In this document: in pieces, positions 52,336 through 61,513 of the stretch
Layout of the letters: every line of letters starts with the position of its first letter
How positions within the stretch are numbered: position 1 is the stretch's first letter
Assembly: GCF_001718835.1 (NCBI RefSeq)
Contig: NZ_CP013443.1
Span: 1,860,001 to 1,924,000 of the forward strand
Reading direction: 5' to 3'
Source: Burkholderia cepacia
GTDB lineage: Bacteria; Pseudomonadota; Gammaproteobacteria; Burkholderiales; Burkholderiaceae
DNA: 64,000 nucleotides
The notes under the pieces: generated by a model
Database searches by the model: none
What the model was told of the DNA's origin: nothing
What the model saw: only the letters and a program-made list of their open reading frames with translations
Made by a program: the position numbers and the translations under genes

Positions 52336-53436
52336 TCAGGCCACCGCGTGCACGCGCTCCATCGTGCCGCCTTCGTACAGCTTGCCGAAGCGGTTCGACA
52401 GGAACGCCTTCAGCGACACCTTTTCCTGCGGGATAAAACCGCTTTGCGGCAGCTTCTTCTCGCGGAACAGATCCAGCACCGCGCACATCGCGCCGGCCGT
52501 CGTGATCTGGATCGCGCTCATGTGCATCCCGCACACGTCCTTCGCGAAGATCTTGCGCGTGAACACGTCCTGCACCAGCTGGCCGTCCTTCACACCCGTC
52601 ACGGTGATGAACACGAGCACGACGTCCTGCTTCGTCGACGGCACCGCGCGGCGCATGATTGACTTCAGCGTGTCGCGATCGGTCGACAGGCGCAGGTCCT
52701 CGAGCAGGAACTGCACGAGATCGCGGTGCCCCGGATAGCGCACCGACTTGTAGTCGAGCGTCTCGACCTTGCCCGACAGCGTCTCGCACAGCGTGCCGAG
52801 GCCGCCCGACGTGTTGAACGCTTCGTATTCGGTGCCGTCGAGCGAGAAGTGCTCGAGGCCTTCGAGCGGCTGCACCCACTGCTTGCGGCCGTCGCGGATC
52901 GCCTCGCACGGCTGGCAGTATTCGTTGATCAGGCCGTCGACGCTCCACGTCAGGTTGTACTTCAGCGCGTTGGTCGGATACTCGGGCAAGGCGCCGACGC
53001 GCATCTTCACGTCGCGCACCTCGCTGAAACCGTTCACCAGTTCATGCGCGGCGAGACCGATGAAGCCCGGCGCGAGGCCGCACTGCGGCATGAACGCACG
53101 GTCGGAGCCTTCGGCCAGCTCGCGGATCGCGTGCGTCGCGCGCACGTCTTCGGTCAGGTCGAAGTAGTGGACGCCGGCAGCCTTCGCGGCGGCGGCAACG
53201 TTGACCGCGAGGTAATAAGGCAGCGCATTGACGAGCGCGTCGAAGCCCTTCACTGCTTCGCGAATCGCGTTGGCGTCGGCCGAATCGACCCGTTGCGTCG
53301 CGATGCCTTCGCGCGACAGCTTCGCGAGCGCATCCGCATCGCGGTCGAACGCGACGACTTCGTAGTCGCCCGTTTCACGCAGCATGTGAGCAATGGTGTG
53401 GCCGATCAGACCTGCGCCGACGATGGCGATTTTCAT
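52336..53436 (-). CDS. Saccharopine dehydrogenase family protein (lysine dehydrogenase-like)
   Basis: A 366-residue NAD(P)-dependent oxidoreductase with an N-terminal Rossmann fold (KIAIVGAGLIGHTIAHML, DRDADAL) and the saccharopine dehydrogenase C-terminal domain (GLAPGFIGLAAHEL, YNLTWSVDGLINEYCQP). Relatives act on lysine or saccharopine-type amino acids. A perfect 9-bp inverted repeat lies about 115-150 nt upstream (53550-53583). The Lrp/AsnC regulator at 60772 is on the same strand beyond the inserted segment and may once have been adjacent. Confidence 0.87.
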   Translation of the reverse strand: MKIAIVGAGLIGHTIAHMLRETGDYEVVAFDRDADALAKLSREGIATQRVDSADANAIREAVKGFDALVNALPYYLAVNVAAAAKAAGVHYFDLTEDVRATHAIRELAEGSDRAFMPQCGLAPGFIGLAAHELVNGFSEVRDVKMRVGALPEYPTNALKYNLTWSVDGLINEYCQPCEAIRDGRKQWVQPLEGLEHFSLDGTEYEAFNTSGGLGTLCETLSGKVETLDYKSVRYPGHRDLVQFLLEDLRLSTDRDTLKSIMRRAVPSTKQDVVLVFITVTGVKDGQLVQDVFTRKIFAKDVCGMHMSAIQITTAGAMCAVLDLFREKKLPQSGFIPQEKVSLKAFLSNRFGKLYEGGTMERVHAVA

Positions 53437-53549
53437 GCGCTTATCTCCTGATGATGGGTTTGGTGTTGTGGACGGCGTCGAGCCATGAACACAGTTTAGG
53501 GACGCGCAAAATCAGTTCCAAGACGAAGAATGATGCGAAACGACCGATA

Positions 53550-53583
53550 ATTTCGACGTTATGACTATGCGTTTCGTCGAAAT
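53550..53583. promoter_or_regulatory. Inverted repeat ATTTCGACG...CGTCGAAAT
   Basis: Two perfect 9-bp arms with centres 25 bp apart, and a further GTCGAAAT about 15 nt downstream. It lies upstream of the saccharopine dehydrogenase-like gene. Repeated half-sites of this kind are typical of Lrp/AsnC binding regions. Confidence 0.5.
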
Positions 53584-53711
53584 GAGCAAATGATGTCGAA
53601 ATGGCCCGCGCGCCGGCCTGTGCCGGGGCGTGGGCGCATCGGGTATCGAAAGGCTGCGAGGAGGGAATGAAAGGTGCGCAGCACGCGGCTCGACGTTCGT
53701 TTGGTTTGGTC

Positions 53712-54938
53712 TTAGTGATGCTCTCCTGCCAATACGGGCCGTTCGCTGCGCTTGAACCCGAACACGTGATTGATGAGCGAGTCAATCTTGCTGAAGAACG
53801 TCTCGGCACCGTAGCCCGCTGCGAACGCAATTGCCGATGCGGATAAACTCAAACCCGCCCCCAAACTGACATGCGTGACGACGATCGAGGGGTCAAAAAA
53901 CAATCCAACTGTAACGCCGGCTATCAAGCCCAAAGGCAGACGCACCAGCGTGACGACTCTGTCTCTTGGAGCCAGCACGCCGTCCTGGATCTTTTCGTAA
54001 ATCCCCCGAACCGAGGCTGCGAAGGAGCCAATCACGGCGAAAAGAATCGGGAGGATGTAGCTTGTGAAGGTTGAAAGCACAATGGCCACGGAGCGCGCAT
54101 CCGCTTGCTCACCCGACCTAAAGTTGGGTATCTCGAACATAAACCTTATTGGCCAAAATGCCCAACTTTCTTTGAAGGCCGAAACACCATAGATTGCTGC
54201 CTCAAAACGCTTCGCAATGTACGAATACTCATTGCACATTTCTATGATTTGATAGGTTTCTTTCGAAATGCCTGGCGGCTCGCAATGCTCCTTGACCAGT
54301 ATCGATGGCGGCGTTGCAGCAGCGATCGGTGCGAATTGCTTTGCGAGTATCGAGTAGACATCGTCTATCGACTTCATATGCGCCACCCTGTCCTGTTCAA
54401 AGCGCGCAACCACCTGAGAACCATAAGAGACAATCGACAGAATAATTGCCGCAATCACCGTGATTATGACGACCCATAAACTCATTTTATCCGTGACGCG
54501 ACGAAAGTGCCGAGCATTTTCAACTATTCTCGGGAAGGCATCTTTCGCCACGCCGATCCTGGAATAGCGTGCCCCACTAAAATTCGGCCCCGCGCCCTTT
54601 TCCATCAAGCTCCTTTCATCCTCTACAAACATGTAGGTGTACGCGATAGTCAGGCCGTTCGCCGGATAGGCCAAATGATTCAACGAACACTTTGCTTTAA
54701 ATAGAAATGCAACATCCTCTACGTCATATGATCCAGATTGATTGGCGAGCCTCGATATCCTGTCAATTGTCTCGCGAACTTTGTCGTTAACAATTTCCCC
54801 GCCCTGACATATGACATCGCCTCTCTCCAATTTGACAGAAAGATAATCGACAAGCAGCAAAATTTCCTTGAATTCACAGTCGAAGAATTCATTCAGCTCC
54901 TTCGTCGCGACCTCATGCCTTTCTTGCACATCATTCAT
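53712..54938 (-). CDS. Unknown membrane protein, AT-rich accessory gene
   Basis: A 408-residue protein without a recognised family. Residues 1-150 are soluble and partly helical. A membrane helix follows at about 153-173, then a soluble segment of about 110 residues with three cysteines, and three hydrophobic segments at about 283-308, 332-348 and 354-378. The last ends AGYGAETFFSKIDSLI, a pattern also seen in bacterial membrane-anchored sensors. Base composition is clearly more AT-rich than all neighbours, which suggests foreign origin. An IS30 element is inserted about 20 bp upstream. Confidence 0.75.
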   Translation of the reverse strand: MNDVQERHEVATKELNEFFDCEFKEILLLVDYLSVKLERGDVICQGGEIVNDKVRETIDRISRLANQSGSYDVEDVAFLFKAKCSLNHLAYPANGLTIAYTYMFVEDERSLMEKGAGPNFSGARYSRIGVAKDAFPRIVENARHFRRVTDKMSLWVVIITVIAAIILSIVSYGSQVVARFEQDRVAHMKSIDDVYSILAKQFAPIAAATPPSILVKEHCEPPGISKETYQIIEMCNEYSYIAKRFEAAIYGVSAFKESWAFWPIRFMFEIPNFRSGEQADARSVAIVLSTFTSYILPILFAVIGSFAASVRGIYEKIQDGVLAPRDRVVTLVRLPLGLIAGVTVGLFFDPSIVVTHVSLGAGLSLSASAIAFAAGYGAETFFSKIDSLINHVFGFKRSERPVLAGEHH

Positions 54939-54958
54939 TTCAGGGCGGTTTCAAGGGC

Positions 54959-56038
54959 GAAGTGCAACACCTCGCGGGTTACTGAACGGGAAGCCGGTCT
55001 ATGGGGTTAGCCAGGACTTGGGCAAGGATTTCCAGAGGGGTGTGCCAGTTCAGTGTGGCGCGCGGTCGGGTATTGAGTTTGTCGGCAATGGCGTCGAGGT
55101 CATCTTGAGAGTAGACGGACAAATCAGTGCCTTTTGGCAGGTACTGCCGCAGCAGGCCGTTGGTGTTTTCGCAGGTGCCGCGTTGCCAAGGGCTGTGCGG
55201 ATCACAGAAATAGACGCGCACATTGGTCGCGGCGCTCAGTTCGGCGTGTCGCGCCATCTCGCGACCTTGATCGTAGGTCAGCGTCTGGCGCAGCGGTTCG
55301 ACGAGCGATTGCAGCTTGGTCGTGAACGCGGCCAGCGCCGAAGCGGCCGTCGCGTCGGGCATCTTCGCCAGCAGGACGGCGCGGCTCATGCGTTCGACCA
55401 ACACGGCCACCGACGATTTGTTCTCGGCACCCTTGATAAGGTCGCCCTCCCAATGGCCCGGCATGAGGCGATCATCGATTTCGGGCGGACGCACGTGGAT
55501 GCTGATCATGTCGGGAATCGTCGCGCGCCGATCGGCGCCACGCGATCGCGGCAGGCGTTTGTTGCGATGCTGGCGCAGGCAGGCAATCAGTTCGCGGCGC
55601 AACTCGCCGCGAGGCTGGGCGTAGATGGCGTTGTAAATCGTTTCGTGGGACACGTGCAGGCTCGGGTCGTCGGGAAAGACACGCTTCAGAGTACCGGCGA
55701 TTTCCTGCGGCGACCACTGACGTTCGCAAAGCAAGCGACGAACGAGGCCCCAAAGGATCGAATCTGGTGCGAGCTTCGGATCCGGCCGTCCAGCCTGTCG
55801 GCGCGCGTCGCGAGATGCCTGCGCGGCGCGCGGGCAGTACAGGCCGTTGGATTGGGTATTGCGGGCCAACTCGCGACTGAGCGTCGACGGCGCGCGCTTG
55901 AGCTTGCGGGCGATCGCCCGCAAGCTCAAGCCTTCGTCCCGCCAGAAATCGATTCGCATACGTTCTTCAGGTTGCAGTTGTTGGTACGTTCTCTTTGCCA
56001 TTCGCGGACATTACCGGATGGCGAGAGTGTTGCACTTC
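54959..56038 (-). mobile_element. IS30-family insertion sequence, about 1.08 kb
   Basis: Both ends carry GAAGTGCAACAC as inverted repeats (54959-54970 and 56027-56038), and similarity continues inward for about 25 bp. One intact transposase gene fills it. The flanks, GGGCGGTTTCAA on the left and TTTGAGGCCGCCC on the right, form an imperfect palindrome split by the element, in line with the known preference of IS30 elements for palindromic targets. Confidence 0.82.
54979..56001 (-). CDS. IS30-family transposase
   Basis: A 340-residue DDE transposase. The N-terminal helix-turn-helix is LSLRAIARKLKRAPSTLSRELARN. The catalytic core contains GHWEGDLIKG with the first Asp, TYDQGREMARH with the second Asp, and HSPWQRGTCENTNGLLRQYLP with Glu. 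The start at 56001 (MAKRTYQQLQPEERMRI) is the family N-terminus. The frame is intact, so the copy is probably active. Confidence 0.93.
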   Translation of the reverse strand: MAKRTYQQLQPEERMRIDFWRDEGLSLRAIARKLKRAPSTLSRELARNTQSNGLYCPRAAQASRDARRQAGRPDPKLAPDSILWGLVRRLLCERQWSPQEIAGTLKRVFPDDPSLHVSHETIYNAIYAQPRGELRRELIACLRQHRNKRLPRSRGADRRATIPDMISIHVRPPEIDDRLMPGHWEGDLIKGAENKSSVAVLVERMSRAVLLAKMPDATAASALAAFTTKLQSLVEPLRQTLTYDQGREMARHAELSAATNVRVYFCDPHSPWQRGTCENTNGLLRQYLPKGTDLSVYSQDDLDAIADKLNTRPRATLNWHTPLEILAQVLANPIDRLPVQ

Positions 56039-56243
56039 AGATTTGAGGCCGCCCAGCCTTCCTGAGCGTCATGTGGACTCGAATTCCAGGACTCAAATGA
56101 CGCGAATTGACGTCCTGTCATGCTCGCCGTAAAGACACGGCATCCCCACATCTGCGAGAAAGGGTTCCGTGATCTTTACGGCTGCACATGCACACGCAAA
56201 CGGGCCGCGGCGATCGCTCGCCGTGGCCGGCGCCAACACCTAG

Positions 56244-58271
56244 TCAAGTCAACCGCACCACCAACGCATAGTTCTGCGGTGTCGTTACCCGGAAGGCGCG
56301 CACGACGATCTCGACCTCCCCTTTCGGCACGCCGGCCCAGATCACCTGCTCGACGTTGTTCGACCGATCGAAGTCCGCCGAGCCGGGCGCCATGTTGCCG
56401 TGCCGCTCCTGGCCGTCCGCCGCGCGAACGATCAGATCGAGATCGTTCTGCAGCGCCTCGCCGGGCGCATCCGTCCAGACCAGCGTGACCTTGAGCGTGC
56501 GTCCGTCGACGTCGACCGCTTGGGTCGTGGGTTCCTCGTCGCCCGTGTCCAGCGTGCCGCCCTCATCCTTGAACGCGACGGTCTCGCCCGCCGCGTAGGG
56601 GCCGACGGTTGCGGCGAGATCGACCCTGCCGAACCCTTGGGCTGTATCGGGCGGCGCCCCGACTTCCGGCGGAGCGTATTGGCCCGGAATGACTGTCGCC
56701 CCGTTGATAAGCATCGCCTTGACGAGCGCCGCACTCGGCTGCGCGAGTCCGCGCGACTTCAGGTATTGCCGGACCACCGCCGCGCAGCCCGCGACCAGTG
56801 GCGTCGCCATACTCGTGCCGCCATCGTAGAAATAGAGCGGATCGGCCGACAGCGCCCATCCGTCGCCTGTCGCCACGCGGGAACGCGCGGAGAGGATCGC
56901 GGTGCCCGGCGCAACGACGTCCGGACGTATGCGACTGTGGGCCGCCGGCCCCCTGCTGCTGAACGCGGCTATCCCGTTCGGATTGTTGGCCACCGCATCA
57001 TCGTGGATCGGGTTCTCGGGAAAGTTGGTCGGCCAGCCGTTGCCGTAACGCAGAATATCGGCGGGATCGATGAAATCCGGTCTGTCGTTTTCGCTGGCGC
57101 CGACGGTAATGCAGTTCTTCGCGGTTCCCGGCGAACCGACCGAGCCGTCGTCGATGACGCCGCGTCCCCGCGAATCGGCGCCGTCGTTGCCGGCAGCAAA
57201 GCAGATCACACAGTCCCTGAAATTCCAGACGAAGTCGTCGACTTCGCTGGCACTCGACGTGTACGCGCCCGCCGCCGGGCTCCCCCACGAATTCGTATGG
57301 ACTCGCGCACCGTCGTCCCGGTACGGGCCGGTGAACAGATCGTGCAGATCGGCAGGAAGCCCGCCGAGCAAGTCGTTCGAATCGAGCAGCGATTGCAGGA
57401 TCAGTTGGGCCTTGGGCGCCGTGCCGCGAATCGGCGTGCCGTCCGCCAAGACCCCGTCTCCGAGCGCAGACCCGGCAACGTGCGTGCCGTGGCCGTTCGG
57501 GTCGCTCGCAGTCGGCCGGCCGAGCGGATAGAGCTTGAGCACGCGTCCGGTGAATGCGGGATGCACGTGAACGGTGTCGCCTTTGTCGAAACCCGTATCG
57601 GCTATCGCGATGATTTCGCCCTCGCCTTCAAGGGAGTGACCGTTCTGCGCGTCATCGGCGCGCAGGATGCCGCGTGCCTTGTTGTTCGCGAGCTTCGGCG
57701 CGATGTAAGGCTCGATGTGCCGTACTGCGTCCACGGCGGCGAGCGCCGCCAGCCGCCGACGCGCGACGGTGAGTCTTACCTTGCTCCGCCCCATTTCGAG
57801 TTGCGTCGGGTCCAGCCCTGCTGCCTTCGCGATCTCGGCTCGCGCGGCGTTCGCGTCGACCTTCTCGTGGAGCACCACGTCGACGGTCACGCTGTCCTTC
57901 GACAACGTATCCGGCGGCATCAGCGACAGCAGTTGCCCGCTCGCGCCGCCGTTCGCGCCCGGCCGTAACGACGTGTGCACCTTGAAGCCGGCCATGTAGA
58001 CGTTCGCCCACTCGACATACGGAAGCGCCCGTATCGACGTCAGATCCGTAGGCGGGTAATGGCAGATATATGTGTCTTCGGGAACATACTGGAGGATCGC
58101 CGCGCCCAGGTGCGCGAGTTCGTCCCTTTGCGCCCGGGTCAGCGGCTGCTTCGCCTGGACGAGGATGTAATCCGATCCGGAACTGTCGGCGCTCACGAGA
58201 CTGGCCGCCGCGAGCGCCGGATGATTCGCGACGGGATCGACTGTAATGCCGTTGATGGTTATCTTGGCCAT
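56244..58271 (-). CDS. Subtilisin-like serine peptidase (S8 family)
   Basis: A 675-residue subtilase. The catalytic triad is Asp225 (IADTGFD), His261 (NGHGTHVAG) and Ser487 (GGTSMATP), with the oxyanion Asn region AAGNDGADS. Residues 1-190 resemble a propeptide plus an insert, and residues about 560-675 form a beta-rich C-terminal domain like a proprotein-convertase P domain. No signal peptide is visible at MAKITINGIT. It lies 75 nt downstream of the phospholipase gene on the same strand, so the two are probably co-transcribed. Confidence 0.9.
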   Translation of the reverse strand: MAKITINGITVDPVANHPALAAASLVSADSSGSDYILVQAKQPLTRAQRDELAHLGAAILQYVPEDTYICHYPPTDLTSIRALPYVEWANVYMAGFKVHTSLRPGANGGASGQLLSLMPPDTLSKDSVTVDVVLHEKVDANAARAEIAKAAGLDPTQLEMGRSKVRLTVARRRLAALAAVDAVRHIEPYIAPKLANNKARGILRADDAQNGHSLEGEGEIIAIADTGFDKGDTVHVHPAFTGRVLKLYPLGRPTASDPNGHGTHVAGSALGDGVLADGTPIRGTAPKAQLILQSLLDSNDLLGGLPADLHDLFTGPYRDDGARVHTNSWGSPAAGAYTSSASEVDDFVWNFRDCVICFAAGNDGADSRGRGVIDDGSVGSPGTAKNCITVGASENDRPDFIDPADILRYGNGWPTNFPENPIHDDAVANNPNGIAAFSSRGPAAHSRIRPDVVAPGTAILSARSRVATGDGWALSADPLYFYDGGTSMATPLVAGCAAVVRQYLKSRGLAQPSAALVKAMLINGATVIPGQYAPPEVGAPPDTAQGFGRVDLAATVGPYAAGETVAFKDEGGTLDTGDEEPTTQAVDVDGRTLKVTLVWTDAPGEALQNDLDLIVRAADGQERHGNMAPGSADFDRSNNVEQVIWAGVPKGEVEIVVRAFRVTTPQNYALVVRLT

Positions 58272-58345
58272 TGCACTTCTCCCACTATTCCAATCAAGCA
58301 AAAGGTTTTGCGTTTCGCCCTCTCGTGGCGCGCCGGCGCCGACGA

Positions 58346-59788
58346 TCAACCCGCGACGCCGAAATGGCGCTGGTAGGCCGCCCTGATGAAGTCGTGCGCG
58401 TCGCCCTGCGTCACCGGCAGCGAGGCCGCCGTCAGCGTCGCGGGTTGCGATGACTGCGTCAGGTGGTAGATCCTCATCAGCATGTCGCGCTGGTCGGGAT
58501 CGAGCGGCTGGTTCGCCGGGTGCCGCGGATCGTCGGCGGCGACGGTAATCTCCGGCAAGCTCGCGCGTGGAAGCGTGGTCGGCGTGTCGGTGCGCGGCTC
58601 GTCCATTTCGTCGAACAGGGTTTCGAAGCTCTTGGCGCTCGCGTCCCGCTCGGTGAGGAATCCGCCGAAACCGAACATCTTGCTTAGCGTGGCGAGCACC
58701 GACGTGTGCTGGTAGCGCGTCGAATCGACCCGCTGCGCCTTCACCCACGGCGATGCGATCACCGCCGGCACGCGAACCCCGAGCCGATCGAACGCGAATG
58801 TCGGTGCGAACGATGGGTCACCGTCCATCGGCGACGTCAGTCCGTCCGGATTCGGCACGGGCGACGGCGGCGGGACATGGTCATAGAAGCCGCCGTGCTC
58901 GTCGTAGGTGACGATCAGCGCGCTTTTCACCCAGATATCCGGGTTGCCGCGCAATGCTTCGTAGACGTCGGCCACGAGATTGTCGCCGTACCGGGCATCC
59001 TGAGGCGCGTGCTGCGAGTTCGCGAGTCCGTCGGTTGGCGCGGCCGCGTTCTTCGAATTGAAGAAGCGCGGGATGATGAACGAGTAGTTCGCCAGCGTGC
59101 CCGCTTCGACGTCGGCTTTGAACGCTTCGTCGAACAGCTTGAAGTTTTCCTTCTTCCCGCTTACCTGGGAAAATTCGAGCACTTCATTGCTGTCGAACGC
59201 ATAGGTGGCCCACGTGCAACCTGCGTCTTCGAGCGCGTTGTAGATCGTGCGGACGTCGAGCACGCGTTTCCAGTTGTTCAGCGCGAACCCCGCCGACGTG
59301 GCCGCATGCATGTAGAAGCGATTGGGCTGGGTTGGCCCCGGCACTTCCGAAAACCAGTTGTCGCATATGCAAAACGCATCGGCCAATGCGTTGATGGACG
59401 GCAGGCTGTCGGCGGAAAAAGACTGCATCACGACGTGTAGCGTGGCAGGCGACGGGTTTGACACGTGGTCGTGAATCAGTTCGTCCCGGTAGTTTCGTAC
59501 GAATCCGTCGTTAGAAGGCAGTAGCGTTGCGCTGGGCCCGGCCTTGTCGTTCACAAGCTGGTAATTCGTCGCGTGCACCGAATGCCCCGGTCCGTGTCCG
59601 GCGAGAACAGCAAATGGCGCACTGTTGTCCGCCAAAAATGCGGGATTCGCGGCCGATTCCGGCTCGGAAGGATCAAGCAGGTTGAATTCGCCTCCTTTGA
59701 GACCGTTGACATTTTCGCGGAACCCGAAAATATGGTCGAACGAGCGGTTCTCGAGCATCAACACCACGACGTGATCGATTTTTCGCAC
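58346..59788 (-). CDS. Phosphoesterase family protein, phospholipase C/AcpA-like
   Basis: A 480-residue member of the phospholipase C/acid phosphatase family. The nucleophile region is MLENRSFDHIFGF (11-23) and the metal-binding region includes TYDEHGGFYDHVPPP. Related Burkholderia enzymes are exported by Tat and cleave phosphatidylcholine or phosphoesters. Here the start is GTG at 59788, with GGAG seven bases upstream, and no leader precedes the catalytic motif. It is the first gene of a pair with the subtilase. Confidence 0.88.
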   Translation of the reverse strand: MRKIDHVVVLMLENRSFDHIFGFRENVNGLKGGEFNLLDPSEPESAANPAFLADNSAPFAVLAGHGPGHSVHATNYQLVNDKAGPSATLLPSNDGFVRNYRDELIHDHVSNPSPATLHVVMQSFSADSLPSINALADAFCICDNWFSEVPGPTQPNRFYMHAATSAGFALNNWKRVLDVRTIYNALEDAGCTWATYAFDSNEVLEFSQVSGKKENFKLFDEAFKADVEAGTLANYSFIIPRFFNSKNAAAPTDGLANSQHAPQDARYGDNLVADVYEALRGNPDIWVKSALIVTYDEHGGFYDHVPPPSPVPNPDGLTSPMDGDPSFAPTFAFDRLGVRVPAVIASPWVKAQRVDSTRYQHTSVLATLSKMFGFGGFLTERDASAKSFETLFDEMDEPRTDTPTTLPRASLPEITVAADDPRHPANQPLDPDQRDMLMRIYHLTQSSQPATLTAASLPVTQGDAHDFIRAAYQRHFGVAG

Positions 59789-60429
59789 GATATTTCTCCA
59801 AGCAAACGTGTCGCAATGGGTCGATTTCGATGGATGTTTGTCTCGTCACGCGTTCGTGCCACCGGAACGATGCCCGGAGAGATCGAATCGGCGTTCTTGA
59901 TGGTTATCCAGCCTGATCGACTTGACGTACCCCCGGAGAAAATAAACATGACTTGCCTGCCGCCCACGAACGGCAGCCGACTTGTCATGGCGCCTCCCCA
60001 CACTGCCCAATTGCGATGCCGCCCGTCGGGTTGACTTGTTTACGGGCACTATTCAGCCGCGGACGTGGAAATATTGGCTGCTTTCCGAGGAATGGAAAGT
60101 TGCATGACGCACCCTCGACAAGCCATCGATTTTATTGGTTATTTAAATTAATGATCAAGTAAGCAAATTTAAATAAATACCAATGGATTTGAAAATCAAG
60201 AATAATAAGAAGAATGCAACCCAGGACTTGCTTGCACTCGATGTGATTTGTTTTAGCCTAACTCGCAGGAAAAACAAGGAAAACATATATATGAAGAATT
60301 TGATCGATTCCGCGCGCCATACCCTGGTCAGGCACCACCAATTCGGCAAACGTTTTACAAAAGAGAACGATTTTATTGATTCGATATTTTGAGAGAACTG
60401 TGCCCCTGGCGGATGTGGGCAACGCGCTT
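59789..60429. other. 641-nt region with an AT-rich block
   Basis: No firm gene is present. Bases about 60110-60390 are strikingly AT-rich for this chromosome. A 33-codon frame (MKNLIDSARHTLVRHH..., 60291-60392) follows AAGGAAA and could be a small gene; an overlapping longer frame begins at 60183. The rest is ordinary spacer containing the promoter of the phospholipase gene. Confidence 0.4.
60291..60392 (+). CDS. Candidate 33-residue small protein in AT-rich DNA
   Basis: The frame MKNLIDSARHTLVRHHQFGKR...FIDSIF starts nine bases after AAGGAAA. It is basic and has no membrane segment. It lies in DNA of foreign base composition. No family is recognised and chance is quite possible. Confidence 0.22.
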   Translation: MKNLIDSARHTLVRHHQFGKRFTKENDFIDSIF

Positions 60430-60600
60430 TCATCTTCCCGGCAGGGCCAACGCGTCATTCCCTTGGGGTTCAGTAAGAAGAAGCGAAGCCAGGCAATTCG
60501 ATGCCAGCACCACCTTTGCATCTTTCGTAAGGCCGAGAGCCGGGATGAGTCGGTATAGGATCCGTGCAAGCGCCACAACATCTCGGAACAGACGTTCCAT
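60430..60600 (-). pseudogene. 56-codon protein-like fragment, unidentified
   Basis: The frame MERLFRDVVALARILYRL, then LTKDAKVVLASNCLASLLL, and NDALALPGR has the helical, amphipathic look of real protein and stays open upstream (PTEFVAST precedes the Met). No matching start or family is seen. It is probably the end of a lost gene next to the Lrp regulator. Confidence 0.25.
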
Positions 60601-60771
60601 CGTCGACGCAACAAATTCGGTGGGTTGGACGCGGCTGACGCGCGTCGGCTCAAGGCACTGGAATCGGGGAACGATCTGCTCAAGCTTGGCTCTGCGCCCC
60701 CCGCACGTCGACGACCATTCGTCGACGCCGCCGTCACGCCGGACGGCAGTCTCGCCAAGGTTTCTGCCGCA

Positions 60772-61236
60772 TCACCCGCCGATCGTCCCGCGATCGATCT
60801 TGCGCGACAGGATGATCGACGTCGTCGTGCGCTCGACGCCTTCGAGCGTGCCGATCTGGTCGAGCAGGTCGTTGAGGCGTTCAGGCGAATCGGCGCGCAG
60901 CCATGCGACGTAGTCGTACTCGCCGCTCACCGCGCACAGCAGTTGCACCTCGGGCATCCGGTCGAGCTTGCGCAACACGTCCTTGCCGAACTTCGGCGTG
61001 AGGATGATGCCGACATACGCGTAAATGCTCGCGTCGAGCACGTCCTGCCCGAGCCGGACGCTGTAGCCGGCGATCACGTTGGTACGTTCGAGCCGCGCGA
61101 TGCGTGCGACGACCGTCGTGCGCGCGACGTCGAGCTGGCGCGCGAGATCCGCGACGCTGGCGCGCGCATCGGCCTGCAGCAGCGCGACGAGTTGCCGGTC
61201 GAGATCGTCGAGTTGGTCGAGGCGGGGTGGACGCAT
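60772..61236 (-). CDS. Lrp/AsnC family transcriptional regulator
   Basis: A 154-residue regulator. The N-terminal helix-turn-helix (LDQLDDLDRQLVALLQADARASVADLARQLDVARTTVVARIARLE) is followed by the RAM effector-binding domain (YVGIILTPKFGKDVLRKLDRMPEVQLLCAVSGEYDYVAWL). Such proteins sense amino acids and often control a neighbouring catabolic gene. The start at 61236 gives the usual length. The likely target is the saccharopine dehydrogenase-like gene, now 7 kb away across the insertion. Confidence 0.92.
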   Translation of the reverse strand: MRPPRLDQLDDLDRQLVALLQADARASVADLARQLDVARTTVVARIARLERTNVIAGYSVRLGQDVLDASIYAYVGIILTPKFGKDVLRKLDRMPEVQLLCAVSGEYDYVAWLRADSPERLNDLLDQIGTLEGVERTTTSIILSRKIDRGTIGG

Positions 61237-61513
61237 GAGGCTTGAGGCACGCGAGCGGAGCGCGTTTCGGATTGGAAGGTGACGCGATGATAGCGCCGAA
61301 CGCCGGCCCGCCCAACCGGCGCGTGCATCGGCTGCGGCGCACGGCCTCGCCGATTGGTTACGCAACGATATCGATTCGTATCGGATGTAAGCAAGTGTCG
61401 CCTTGGCTGAACGCGCGGCGCGCGCCGTGCTACTAATACGTTGCGACGCGAAACCCGCGTGCGCCGCAGAAGCGCCCGCGCCCGCTCGCACGACACTATC
61501 CGGAGAGCCAACC

